A stretch of 42,377 nt of DNA from Candidatus Omnitrophota bacterium (GTDB taxonomy: Bacteria; Omnitrophota; Gorgyraeia; JAFGGP01), in the NCBI GenBank assembly GCA_016930485.1, contig JAFGGP010000007.1, positions 1 to 42,377 on the forward strand, given 5' to 3'. Under the pieces are notes generated by a model. It saw nothing but the letters and a program-made list of their open reading frames with translations, was not told the DNA's origin and made no database searches. Position numbers and translations under genes: made by a program. Positions 7,837-14,897 of the stretch are shown here, one piece after another (position 1 is the stretch's first letter; every line of letters begins with the position of its first letter).

Positions 7837-9144
7837 ATGAATGACGCCGATGTCATTTTAATTACATGCCCTCCTTTTTGGACGAGGACACCTCCTTTGG
7901 CTATGGCGGTCCTCAAGGCTTATCTGGAATCACTTTCTTATACAGTGGAATTGTTTGACCTGAACGCCCATTTTTTTCATATGCTCAAGGAGTATCGGCC
8001 GTCATGGCAGAGGCGCGATGCAGTGTTTGAACAGGATCTCTTCGATAAGATGATCTGCGATTATCCTGAAGAAATGGAGCGGATAATCGCTCATATCAAT
8101 AACTCATCTGCCAGATATGCAGGCTTTTCTCTCTTTAATCGCAATCTTTATTTTAGTATAGAACTGATAAATAAGATAGTTTCCTCAAAGCAGATAATAG
8201 TAGGGGGGCCGGAAGTTTTCTATGGCAGTTTTGGAAACTTCCAAAACATCCATTGCCTCCTCACAAGAAATATAGAGTTTTTTGTTATTGGGGAAGGGGA
8301 GAGTACGCTTGCTGATATTCTCCAAGGTAAAGCCGCAACAGTAAGCACATGTATCGAGGTCGAAAGCCTAGATAATCTACCGTTCTATGATTTTTCCGAT
8401 CTGTTTGTCCCGTCCGAGGGCGTGGTACTGCCGCTTTTGGCAAGCCGCGGCTGTATCGCGCACTGTGCCTTTTGCGCGGAGCGCTTACTGTCTAAAAGAT
8501 ACAGGCAGCACAGCGTCGGTTATATGATCGGGCAGATTCGGCATCTCATGCAAATGCACCGCACCTCCACCTTTAGTTTTCAGGACTCGCTCTGGAACGG
8601 AAATCTATCGTGGTGCGAGGAATTCTGTGATGCGGTTATTTCCGAGGGGCTCGCCATACACTGGGACTGCCAGATGCTGATCAGGTCCGGGATGGATGTG
8701 GCATTTTTTAAAAAGATGAAACGCGCCGGTTGCTTTAATATATTCTTCGGACTCGAGAGCGGTTCAGATACGGTGCTCAGGCTCATGAAAAAGCCGTTTA
8801 GGGCCGATGAGGCAGGCCGCGTATTTACCAGTGCCTACCAGGCCGGTCTCCATTATGAGGCGAGCCTTATTATCGGCTACCCCGGCGAAGGTGAGCAGGA
8901 GTTCATGGAGACCTGTTCGTTTCTGCGGCACAACCGCTCTGTTATAAAGAAGATAGCCCAGATTAATCCGTATATTAAGCTCGCGCCGATTAGACCGAAT
9001 CAGCCCACCGAAGACCCGGTGCGCACACAAAAAAGAATCAGGGCCATTTTAGAACTTTTGGATTCCGAGGGAATCAGGTATACTAATGCCTTCATCAATA
9101 ATCTGGTGGATCATTCTGATGAGCTATTGGCACTATATGAATAA
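7837..9144 (+). CDS. B12-binding-domain radical SAM protein
   Basis: This 435-residue protein has an N-terminal Rossmann-like cobalamin-binding-type domain (about 5-170; PPLAMAVLKAYLESLSYTV, IIVGGPEV, VIGEGE). A radical SAM domain follows with the cluster motif CIAHCAFC (about residues 207-214). Downstream come GLESGSDTVLRLMKKP and SLIIGYPGEGEQE, both typical of this superfamily. The classic DxHxxG histidine motif for base-off B12 binding is not seen, which is common in this subgroup. Members act in methylations and lipid or cofactor modifications; the substrate cannot be told here. It appears to stand alone between a terminator (7752) and a repeat-filled spacer (9145-9278). Confidence 0.82.
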   Translation: MNDADVILITCPPFWTRTPPLAMAVLKAYLESLSYTVELFDLNAHFFHMLKEYRPSWQRRDAVFEQDLFDKMICDYPEEMERIIAHINNSSARYAGFSLFNRNLYFSIELINKIVSSKQIIVGGPEVFYGSFGNFQNIHCLLTRNIEFFVIGEGESTLADILQGKAATVSTCIEVESLDNLPFYDFSDLFVPSEGVVLPLLASRGCIAHCAFCAERLLSKRYRQHSVGYMIGQIRHLMQMHRTSTFSFQDSLWNGNLSWCEEFCDAVISEGLAIHWDCQMLIRSGMDVAFFKKMKRAGCFNIFFGLESGSDTVLRLMKKPFRADEAGRVFTSAYQAGLHYEASLIIGYPGEGEQEFMETCSFLRHNRSVIKKIAQINPYIKLAPIRPNQPTEDPVRTQKRIRAILELLDSEGIRYTNAFINNLVDHSDELLALYE

Positions 9145-9200
9145 GACGACACCTCATACGACAAATGTACGGGGTATGCATGACACACTAATCGTGGAAC

Positions 9201-9266
9201 GTGTAAAGTGTAACGTGTAATGAAAAAAGCAGGTTTTACATTACACATGCAACGTTACACATTACA
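9201..9266. repeat. GTGTAA/TTACAC word-repeat spacer with inverted symmetry
   Basis: The 134-base spacer between two radical SAM genes holds GTGTAACGTGTAATG (9208-9222) facing CATTACAC (9238-9245) and CGTTACACATTACAC (9252-9266). The same 7-8-base words run forwards on the left and reverse-complemented on the right, so the transcript could fold into several alternative hairpins. The downstream ATG is only 13 bases beyond the repeat. Confidence 0.6.
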
Positions 9267-9278
9267 CAGGTTGACATT

Positions 9279-10250
9279 ATGATCGTTCACACCTTCTACG
9301 CATCGAAAGCCCTCAGCAAAACCGGGATTGATATAGCCGATTTTGTGATCAATCCATACCGCGGGTGCACCTACGGGTGCGTCTACTGCTATGCCCAACA
9401 GAACAAAAATATAAAAAAACGAAAGGAAAAATGGGGCAGCTTCGTCGACGTAAAGATCAATATCTTAAATCTCCTGCAGGAAGAACTGCGCAGCGGCATC
9501 ATGGATGTGTCTCAGCGGGTGTTAATAGGGTCCGTTACCGAGCCGTATCAGCCGATAGAGAAGGATATGCGGTTTACGCGGGGCATTCTGCATACATTGA
9601 ACGACTTCGGCAAAAGCGCGGTTATCCTCACGCGTTCGCCCTTAATCTGTGAGGACGCCGAACTGATAATCAAAGGTGGACATACAGTATTTTTCACCCT
9701 GAATACGTTTACCCCGTTAGACCCTGAAAACCCCGCTTTTCAAAACGGGAATGAATGTACTATTGGATTGGAACAAAAACAAAAATCCCGGTCTTCAGGC
9801 AGGTGTCTAACGGGGTTCGCCGGACGCATTAAAGAAGGCCTTGAGCCGGCAGGCCCTTCACTCGATCAGCGGCTTGATGCCGTTGCCCGGCTAGTAGCAA
9901 GCACTGCTGATGTGCGAATACATATCGGTCCGGTTATTCCCGGGCTTACTGATTGCGAGATGCTTTTTGCCAAACTGCCTCCGGGGTGTACAGAGGTGGC
10001 TCTTGAACTCTATAATTTTAAAATGGGTTCGTGGCCGTGTGTGCGTACTGTTCTCGAGCGCGAGGCGCCGCAGGCGGTTAAACTCTGCGAGGAAATCACG
10101 GCTTCACCGGAAATATACGAAGGATATTGCCGGAGATTCCGCGACGAGATTGCGACGATAAACAGAAAATACGGGTATTCGCTCCGTTTTTTCATACCCC
10201 AATTCGACGCCTATTTTGATAATGAAGCGTATCACTATGAGGTATCCTGA
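9279..10250 (+). CDS. SPL/COG1533-type radical SAM protein carrying an in-frame palindromic insert
   Basis: This 323-residue protein has the radical SAM motif C-x3-C-x2-C in NPYRGCTYGCVYCYAQ (about residues 27-42) and continues with SVTEPYQPIEKDMRFTRGIL and the conserved GPVIPGLTD strand-turn. This is the COG1533 family, related to spore photoproduct lyase. Between the FTLNT strand (ends at residue 143) and the usual GRIKEGLEPAGPS.DQRL helix there are about 38 extra residues, coded by the palindromic repeat at 9708-9820. Relatives normally join these two elements directly by a short loop, so the insert should sit on the surface. The frame is intact and the protein ends normally, so it may still be active. 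The next gene starts inside the last codons of this one. Confidence 0.8.
   Translation: MIVHTFYASKALSKTGIDIADFVINPYRGCTYGCVYCYAQQNKNIKKRKEKWGSFVDVKINILNLLQEELRSGIMDVSQRVLIGSVTEPYQPIEKDMRFTRGILHTLNDFGKSAVILTRSPLICEDAELIIKGGHTVFFTLNTFTPLDPENPAFQNGNECTIGLEQKQKSRSSGRCLTGFAGRIKEGLEPAGPSLDQRLDAVARLVASTADVRIHIGPVIPGLTDCEMLFAKLPPGCTEVALELYNFKMGSWPCVRTVLEREAPQAVKLCEEITASPEIYEGYCRRFRDEIATINRKYGYSLRFFIPQFDAYFDNEAYHYEVS
9708..9820 (+). mobile_element. In-frame palindromic coding element, copy 1
   Basis: The 113-bp block is flanked by a perfect 12-bp inverted repeat: ACCCCGTTAGAC (9711-9722) and GTCTAACGGGGT (9805-9816). An inner hairpin is formed by CCCG/CGGG and TTTT/AAAA around 9732-9749. It matches 19598-19710 without gaps at about 92 of 113 positions. 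Its first codon (TTT, 9708) is in frame with the host gene and it encodes FTPLDPENPAFQN...LTGFA. It has no internal gene, so it cannot move by itself. By analogy with Rickettsia palindromic elements it is a non-autonomous repeat tolerated inside proteins. Mobility is inferred from the scattered copies, not observed. Confidence 0.8.
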
Positions 10251-10926
10251 TACACTCTTTAGCTTTCTCTATGGGATTGATGAGGCTCGGTTTCCCCGGT
10301 GCATTATCATTTCCCCGTTTCTGCCGGTTAAGACAATGGCACAGCAGTTCGGCGGGGGGTGCGCCTTCAAAGGGAATCTCTTTGAGGGATGTATCGGCGA
10401 TGGCCTCGCGTATGTGCGGACCGGAATCGGCGCCTCACTGGTGCGCGACGCGCTTCTCGCGTTTCAGGACAGAAAAAGAGCGGTCATTTTTATAGGCAGT
10501 GCCGGCGGCCTCGGTTCTCTGAAAATAGGCGATATATTCATAGCCGGTGAGGCGCGGGATTGGCGCGGGCGCTACAGCCCGGATGCGGCACTGAAGGAGC
10601 TCTTTCAATCGATAGCCGCGGATACGCCTGTGAGTACGGGTGCGGTATACAGCCTTGAGGCGGTCCTTGACGGTGAAGAGGTGTTTCTTAAGGCGAGAGA
10701 AGAAGAGGGCGTCAGTGCCTGTGAACTTGAGGTCGCCGTCTTTTACCGCACTGCCTCAGAACGCGGTCTTGCGGCGCTTGCCCTGCTCTATATTACCGAC
10801 CTGCCGCTTGAGAGGCGGTTTTGGGAGGAGCGCACCGAGGTTGAGGCTGCGTCTATTGCCGGGGCAAAAAAGAAGCTTTTTAGTATCATTCAGAAGACCT
10901 GTATGCGGTTCAGCGAGGAGCATTAG
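10237..10926 (+). CDS. Nucleoside phosphorylase-family protein
   Basis: About 230 residues with the purine/uridine phosphorylase (PNP_UDP_1) layout: the glycine-rich phosphate-binding segment RTGIGASLVRDAL, the strand VIFIGSAGGLGSLKIGDIFIA, and the segment EEEGVSACELEVAVFYRTA, which corresponds to the nucleoside-binding Glu region. The expected chemistry is N-glycosidic bond phosphorolysis or hydrolysis of a nucleoside; the substrate cannot be told. The 5' end overlaps the radical SAM gene by 14 bases from ATG 10237. ATG 10222 and TTG 10216 are also in frame, and none has a strong ribosome site. The overlap implies co-transcription with the COG1533 gene. Confidence 0.75.
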   Translation: MRYPDTLFSFLYGIDEARFPRCIIISPFLPVKTMAQQFGGGCAFKGNLFEGCIGDGLAYVRTGIGASLVRDALLAFQDRKRAVIFIGSAGGLGSLKIGDIFIAGEARDWRGRYSPDAALKELFQSIAADTPVSTGAVYSLEAVLDGEEVFLKAREEEGVSACELEVAVFYRTASERGLAALALLYITDLPLERRFWEERTEVEAASIAGAKKKLFSIIQKTCMRFSEEH

Positions 10927-10943
10927 ACCAGGCGGCGAGTTTA

Positions 10944-10952
10944 TGCTATAAT
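10944..10952 (+). promoter_or_regulatory. Extended -10 promoter candidate ahead of queF
   Basis: TGC-TATAAT (10944-10952) makes an extended -10 element. The -35 region (TTAGAC, 10923-10928) is poor, as often tolerated with TGn. It would give a leader of about 30 bases to the ATG at 10988. No preQ1 riboswitch was recognised in that leader. Confidence 0.45.
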
Positions 10953-10987
10953 GCTGCCCGGCTATAAAAGGAGTCTGTGAAGAGGCC

Positions 10988-11392
10988 ATGCCAACGCAAC
11001 CGTCAAAGACATTAGAAATTATCACAAATCCTTCTCGGCGGCGAAATTACGAGATTTATCTGGAATGCCCCGAATTTACCTGTGTGTGCCCGAAGACAGG
11101 ACAGCCGGACTTTGCAACCATTCGGATTACCTATATCCCCGATAAGTGGTGCATCGAACTTAAGAGCCTCAAGCTCTACCTCTGGTCATACCGTCAGGAG
11201 GGTATCTTTCATGAGGCGGCCGTCAATACCATCCTCGATGATATCGTAAAGGCGATAAAACCCCGCCGCGTGTCGGTAGCCGGTGACTTTTATGTCAGGG
11301 GAGGAATCCGTACGGTAGTGACCGCGGAGTATAAGAAGCGAAAGAAAAGAACTTTACTCAATGACAAAATCCAAAATCCAAAATCCAAATGA
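10988..11392 (+). CDS. queF: NADPH-dependent 7-cyano-7-deazaguanine (preQ0) reductase
   Basis: This 134-residue protein is of the short, unimodular QueF type. It shows [19 protein letters not shown] (about residues 27-45), whose second cysteine is the one forming the thioimide with preQ0, and [20 protein letters not shown] (about 57-76), the NADPH-binding and family signature. It reduces preQ0 to preQ1 in queuosine tRNA-modification synthesis. No other queuosine gene is nearby. The last 10 or so residues ([10 protein letters not shown] after TLL) and the stop codon come from the intergenic word repeat that starts at about 11363, so the gene's natural end seems to have been replaced by repeat sequence. 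A GAAGAGG stretch is very close to the ATG and AAAGGAG lies further up. Confidence 0.93.
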   Translation: MPTQPSKTLEIITNPSRRRNYEIYLECPEFTCVCPKTGQPDFATIRITYIPDKWCIELKSLKLYLWSYRQEGIFHEAAVNTILDDIVKAIKPRRVSVAGDFYVRGGIRTVVTAEYKKRKKRTLLNDKIQNPKSK

Positions 11393-11490
11393 AATCCAAA
11401 ACCCAAATGAACTAAAAAAGGTTTTGATTTTTTTGGCATTGGAGATTAAGTGATTCATTTGTCATTTGGAATTTGTCATTTGAAATTAGA
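11363..11490. repeat. Inverted CAAAATCC / CATTTGGAATTTGTCATTTG word repeats
   Basis: The left part (11363-11411) repeats AAAATCC/AAATCCAAA words; the right part (11450-11486) carries the reverse-complement type words CATTTGTCATTTGGAATTTG. The two halves could pair through many registers. The left half reaches into the queF 3' end and the right half ends just before the Shine-Dalgarno of the cupin gene. The same words recur at 13070-13100 and 13255-13292. Confidence 0.65.
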
Positions 11491-11505
11491 AAGAGGAGGA
11501 TTGTT

Positions 11506-11775
11506 ATGTCACAGATAGTCATAAAACAGCCTACAGAGGGTGAGTTAAAGAAGCTCGAGATTGACAACTGGTCTCCGTGGTCATGCGAACCCTCCACCTT
11601 TAACTGGCACTATGATACCGATGAGACGGCCTATGTCTTTGAAGGCAGGGTTAAGGTGAAGACGGCCGGCGGCGAGGTAGAGATCAAGGCCGGGGACCTG
11701 GTATTTTTTCCGAAGGGATTATCCTGCACCTGGCAGGTCCTCGAACGGATAAATAAAGTGTACAGGATGGGGTAA
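11506..11775 (+). CDS. Small cupin-domain protein (DUF861-like)
   Basis: This 89-residue protein starts at ATG 11506 behind a strong AGAGGAGGA ribosome site; an upstream TTG at 11473 lies in repeat sequence and is not credible. It has the cupin pattern of the short DUF861 group: NWHYDTDETAYVFEGRVKV, then EIKAGDLVFFPKGLSCTWQV. The first motif keeps the family's E (in DETAYVFEG) and H positions partly, and the second keeps G-D-x6-P-x-G. The fold is a small beta barrel that often binds a metal and a small molecule. Members have varied or unknown substrates, so I give no reaction. It stands alone between two repeat-rich spacers. Confidence 0.8.
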   Translation: MSQIVIKQPTEGELKKLEIDNWSPWSCEPSTFNWHYDTDETAYVFEGRVKVKTAGGEVEIKAGDLVFFPKGLSCTWQVLERINKVYRMG

Positions 11776-11780
11776 AAATA

Positions 11781-11906
11781 GTTCGCGAGTTCGCGAGTTG
11801 AAAATGGTTCGCGAGTTAGCGAGTTAGCGAGTTCGCGGGTTCACGGGTTGAAAAATAATTTGATAACAAAAACGAACCCGAGGAACCCGTAGAACTCGAA
11901 GAACTT
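11781..11906. repeat. GTTCGCGA octamer array facing an inverted GAACCCGAG array
   Basis: Units of 8 bases (GTTCGCGA, GTTAGCGA, GTTCGCGG, GTTCACGG) occur twice, then a GTTGAAAATG break, then five times, then GTTGAAAAAT, ending near 11855. After a short AT stretch, GAACCCGAG-type 9-base units (11873-11906) run in the opposite sense. The GGGTTC words of the left array can pair with GAACCC of the right one. The array fills the spacer between the cupin and the deaminase-fusion gene. There is no conserved 20-40 base repeat with unique spacers, so it is not CRISPR. Confidence 0.75.
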
Positions 11907-11925
11907 AGACAGGGAAGTAAAACTT

Positions 11926-12927
11926 ATGATAATCGGTTTAACAGGAAAAAACGCGTCGGGGAAAGGGGCTGTACTGGAGTTCCTGCGGGAGCGAAGCTTT
12001 TATGCGTTTTCTCTTTCGGATGCCCTGCGCTCAGAGCTTGCGGCGCGCAAGCTCCCCCTGACACGGGATAATCTGATCGCGCTAGGCACTGAACTCAGAC
12101 GCGAGTTCGGCAACGGTGTCCTGGCAGAGCGCATTCTTGAGGAGCTGGAAGAGGAAAAGAATTACATCGTTGACTCATTCCGTCACCCCGTTGAGGTAGA
12201 GACCTTTCGCCGCCGCGGTGATTTTATCCTGCTCAACGTCCACGCCGACGATAGAATCCGGTTTGAACGTATTGCCTCCCGTGGCAGAGAAAACGATCCC
12301 CGGAAGCTTGAGGAATTTTTGAAGCTTGAGGCCCAGGAGGCAAAAAGCGATAATGCGTTTGCCCAGCAGCTCGATGCTACCATAGCCCGGGCGGATTATA
12401 CCGTCGAGAATAACGGGTCTTTTGAAGAACTGCACAGGAGCGTTGTTTCAATTATTCAGATCGCGGCCAAAAAACAAAAGCGGCCTGACTGGGATACGTA
12501 TTTTATGAAAATCGCGAAGGTTGTCGCCCTGCGCTCTAACTGTATCAAACGCAAAGTGGCCGCTGTCATCGTTAAGGATAAGCGCATTATCTCTACCGGC
12601 TATAACGGGACGCCCCGGGGTGTCAAAAACTGCAATGAGGGAGGCTGTCCCCGGTGCAACAGCCTGAGTTCACAGGGGGAGCATCTGGATAAGTGCCTTT
12701 GCTCTCACGCGGAGGAAAACGCCATTACCCAGGCGGCATATCATGGTGTTTCAATAAAGGGTGCAGCACTCTACAGCACCTTTTCGCCGTGCCTCATGTG
12801 CACAAAGATGATTATTAATAGCGGGATTACCGAAGTGGTCTTCGATGACCGGTACTCGATCGACGACACCTCACTCAATCTCTTGAAAGAGGCCGGCATT
12901 AAGGTACGCAGTCTCAGGGCGACTTAA
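11926..12927 (+). CDS. P-loop kinase-like / deoxycytidylate deaminase fusion
   Basis: This 333-residue protein has two domains. Residues 1-180 form a P-loop NTPase with Walker A GLTGKNASGKGAV, a DSFRHPVEVETF segment and RIASRGRENDP, like dephospho-CoA or nucleotide kinases. Residues 195-333 form a zinc-dependent dCMP deaminase domain with the catalytic CSHAEENAI and zinc-binding PCLMCTKM motifs, plus an extra cysteine cluster (CNEGGCPRC...CLC) typical of dCMP deaminases. The expected activity is dCMP to dUMP, feeding dTMP synthesis. The same domain order occurs in yeast Dcd1 and in the longer (about 530-residue) AvcD/DcdV antiphage deaminases. This protein is much shorter and has no defence neighbours, so a housekeeping role is more likely. 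AGGGAAG lies 11 bases before the ATG. Confidence 0.85.
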   Translation: MIIGLTGKNASGKGAVLEFLRERSFYAFSLSDALRSELAARKLPLTRDNLIALGTELRREFGNGVLAERILEELEEEKNYIVDSFRHPVEVETFRRRGDFILLNVHADDRIRFERIASRGRENDPRKLEEFLKLEAQEAKSDNAFAQQLDATIARADYTVENNGSFEELHRSVVSIIQIAAKKQKRPDWDTYFMKIAKVVALRSNCIKRKVAAVIVKDKRIISTGYNGTPRGVKNCNEGGCPRCNSLSSQGEHLDKCLCSHAEENAITQAAYHGVSIKGAALYSTFSPCLMCTKMIINSGITEVVFDDRYSIDDTSLNLLKEAGIKVRSLRAT

Positions 12928-12929
12928 TG

Positions 12930-12989
12930 ACGACACAAGTTATAGAGCCGGATGGCGAGGTAACTTGTTTGCCGGAATTAATCCCGAAG
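12930..12989 (+). repeat. Post-stop stem-loop with conserved tail, copy C
   Basis: ACAAGTTA (12935-12942) pairs with TAACTTGT (12961-12968). It starts eight bases after the deaminase-fusion stop codon. The tail GCCGGAATTAATCCCGAAG (12971-12989) matches GTCCGAATTTATCCCGAG behind copy B at 24747-24765. The arm sequences of copies A, B and C differ but remain paired. Confidence 0.55.
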
Positions 12990-13296
12990 CCTGCCGAGGA
13001 AAAAGTCGAAGACATTTTCCCGGTGTTTAGGCAAGGGGAAATGACAAATGCCGAATGTCTCTGCCAAAAGGCTGACTAAGCAAATGACAAATGAATCACC
13101 CAATCTTAAATACCAAATTAAAAAAAGCAAGTAACGTTTGTCATTCCCGTGTAAACGGGAATCCAGGAAAAAGTAAAGAGGTGGATTTCTGATCATGGTT
13201 CGACTGCGCTCACCACAGGTATCCGGAATGGCGTGTGTATCTTCTTTTTTTAGGTGATTTGGAATTTGAAGATTCATTTGGATTTTGTCATTAGAC
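12990..13296. repeat. Repeat-filled spacer with several nested inverted repeats
   Basis: No gene is seen in this stretch. It contains AAATGACAAATG words (13041 and 13083), a hairpin ATTCCCGT-gtaa-ACGGGAAT (13142-13161) of the common dispersed ATTCCCG/CGGGAAT type, an inverted copy of the CCTGTGGTGAGCG repeat (13194-13219), and a GGTGATTTGGAATTTG...CATTTGG stretch (13254-13290) that is inverted relative to the words at 13083-13100. The last repeat runs directly into the start codon of the next gene. Confidence 0.65.
13194..13219 (-). repeat. 26-bp dispersed repeat, inverted copy
   Basis: The reverse complement of this 26-base stretch matches 24768-24793 at 24 of 26 positions (core CCTGTGGTGAGCG then GTCGAACCATG). 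Both copies are intergenic and in opposite orientation relative to the flanking + strand genes. Confidence 0.7.
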
Positions 13297-14832
13297 ATGC
13301 AGCATTCAAGTTACAAACAACGCGAATTAACTCGCCTTAACAAAACTCCCGCAGCAATGATCATCAAACGTAATCCGGCCGAGATCCAGTCATACCTCGA
13401 AGATGCCTCCAACGTACAGGCCGGCCATGCCGAGGCCGTCTATTTTCCCGAGATCATCGATGATGTAATTACGTGCATGCGGGAGTCGTTTCGCACGAAG
13501 ACCCCCCTGACGGTATCGGGCGGAGGGACCGGTGTCTGCGGCGGAAGGATTCCCTTCGGCGGCCTTATTCTGGCAACGGACCTTCTGGACAAAATCGGTC
13601 CGGTCAGGCGTGAGGGGGAGGAGGCATGCTGCACAGTCGGGACCGGGGTTCGCCTGAGCGCCTTACAGGACTACGCAGAGGCCAACGGCCTTTTTTACCC
13701 GCCCGACCCCACAGAGCGCGATTCCTTCCTCGGGGGCACCATCGCGACCGATGCCCGCGGCGCGCGGGCCTTTAAGTACGGCTCGACCAGACGCTACATC
13801 AGACGGCTTCAGGTTGTCCTGGCAGACGGTGATGTGCTGCAACTTGAGCGGGGAGGGCATGGTCTGGATAAGGCAGGACGTTGTTCGGTCCGGGCGGCCT
13901 CCGGAAAGGGCTACGATCTCACAATCAGCACCTTCTACCATCATGCGGTAGAGGGCGTCACAGGTTATCTCCTTGAGCCGGGCATGGATATTATCGATCT
14001 CTTTATCGGATCAGAGGGGACACTGGGTATTTTTACAGAGGCCGAGGTCACACTCCTGGAGTCGCCGGGCGACACCGTCGCCTTATGTGTCTTTTTTGAA
14101 GGCGATGAAGACGGCATCTGCTTTGCCCGCACCCTCCGGGACTGCATGCGGGAACGCGGTGTCAATCCCAGCGCGATCGAGTATCTCGATATAGCGTCAC
14201 TTGCTCTCCTCAGGGAGGAGCATATCGATATACCTGAATGTGCGAAGGCGGCACTGCTTATCGAAGAGACATGCGCCGACCCCCACCGGACGTTAGAGCG
14301 GTGGTTTGAGGTATTGGGAGAGTCCCCCGCACTCCTTGATGAGAGCTGGGTATCATCGTCGATGAAGGATGTAAAGCGGTTCAGAGAGATACGTCATATG
14401 ATTCCGGCAAGAATTAACGAGATAATCAGGCACAACGGTTTTCCCAAGATAGCCCCGGATATAGCGGTGCCCCTTGAGAAACTGGAGACATTCGTATCTG
14501 GCGCCAGAGTCATGATGGAGAAGGGTGGGGTGCCCTATTTTGTATTCGGTCATCTCGGGGACGGCAGGCTCCACATCAATCTCCTGCCGAGGTGCGAGAG
14601 AGAGCGCAAGACCGCCCATCGGATATATGCGGGGCTTGTCGACGAGGTTATTGCCTGCGGGGGAACCGTGTCTTCCGAGCACGGCGTCGGCAAGACAAAG
14701 TATGCATATCTTGCGAAGATGCTCGGCCGGGACGTCATCAACCAGATGCTTGCGGTAAAAAAAATCTTCGACCCGCACTGTCTTCTTTCGCGGGGCAACA
14801 TCTTTCCCGAGACTTTGCTCAACTCGCCATAA
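13297..14832 (+). CDS. FAD-binding oxidase (GlcD / D-lactate dehydrogenase-like)
   Basis: A protein of about 511 residues of the FAD-linked oxidase type (FAD_binding_4 plus the GlcD C-terminal domain). The FAD-binding part shows PLTVSGGGTGVCGGRIPFGG (about residues 70-90), PPDPTERDSFLGGTIATDARG and FIGSEGTLGIFTEAEV. The C-terminal part shows FGHLGDGRLHINLLP and GGTVSSEHGVGKTK, the latter holding the conserved His near the flavin. Expected substrates are 2-hydroxy acids such as D-lactate or glycolate. No Fe-S partner (GlcF-type) gene is adjacent. ATG 13297 follows the word repeat directly and has no ribosome site; ATG 13357 is a second option. The protein is otherwise full length. Confidence 0.87.
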   Translation: MQHSSYKQRELTRLNKTPAAMIIKRNPAEIQSYLEDASNVQAGHAEAVYFPEIIDDVITCMRESFRTKTPLTVSGGGTGVCGGRIPFGGLILATDLLDKIGPVRREGEEACCTVGTGVRLSALQDYAEANGLFYPPDPTERDSFLGGTIATDARGARAFKYGSTRRYIRRLQVVLADGDVLQLERGGHGLDKAGRCSVRAASGKGYDLTISTFYHHAVEGVTGYLLEPGMDIIDLFIGSEGTLGIFTEAEVTLLESPGDTVALCVFFEGDEDGICFARTLRDCMRERGVNPSAIEYLDIASLALLREEHIDIPECAKAALLIEETCADPHRTLERWFEVLGESPALLDESWVSSSMKDVKRFREIRHMIPARINEIIRHNGFPKIAPDIAVPLEKLETFVSGARVMMEKGGVPYFVFGHLGDGRLHINLLPRCERERKTAHRIYAGLVDEVIACGGTVSSEHGVGKTKYAYLAKMLGRDVINQMLAVKKIFDPHCLLSRGNIFPETLLNSP

Positions 14833-14841
14833 ATTTACGGT

Positions 14842-14870
14842 TTGCATAATCTTATATTCTATCTTATAAT
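14842..14870 (+). promoter_or_regulatory. Sigma-70-type promoter ahead of the ACT protein
   Basis: TTGCAT (14842-14847) and TATAAT (14865-14870) are separated by 17 bases. Transcription would start near 14877, about 20 bases ahead of ATG 14898. The -35 lies 10 bases after the stop of the FAD oxidase gene. Confidence 0.7.
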
Positions 14871-14897
14871 AATACAAACTCTATTTTAGGCCCGGCT

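Noticed and set aside
10237-10926. Futalosine hydrolase with the adjacent radical SAM gene as part of a menaquinone pathway
   Set aside because: The radical SAM neighbour is of the COG1533 type rather than MqnC/MqnE, and no other mqn gene is present.
11781-11906. Possible CRISPR array
   Set aside because: Units are 8-9 bases, contiguous and without spacers; no cas genes in the window.
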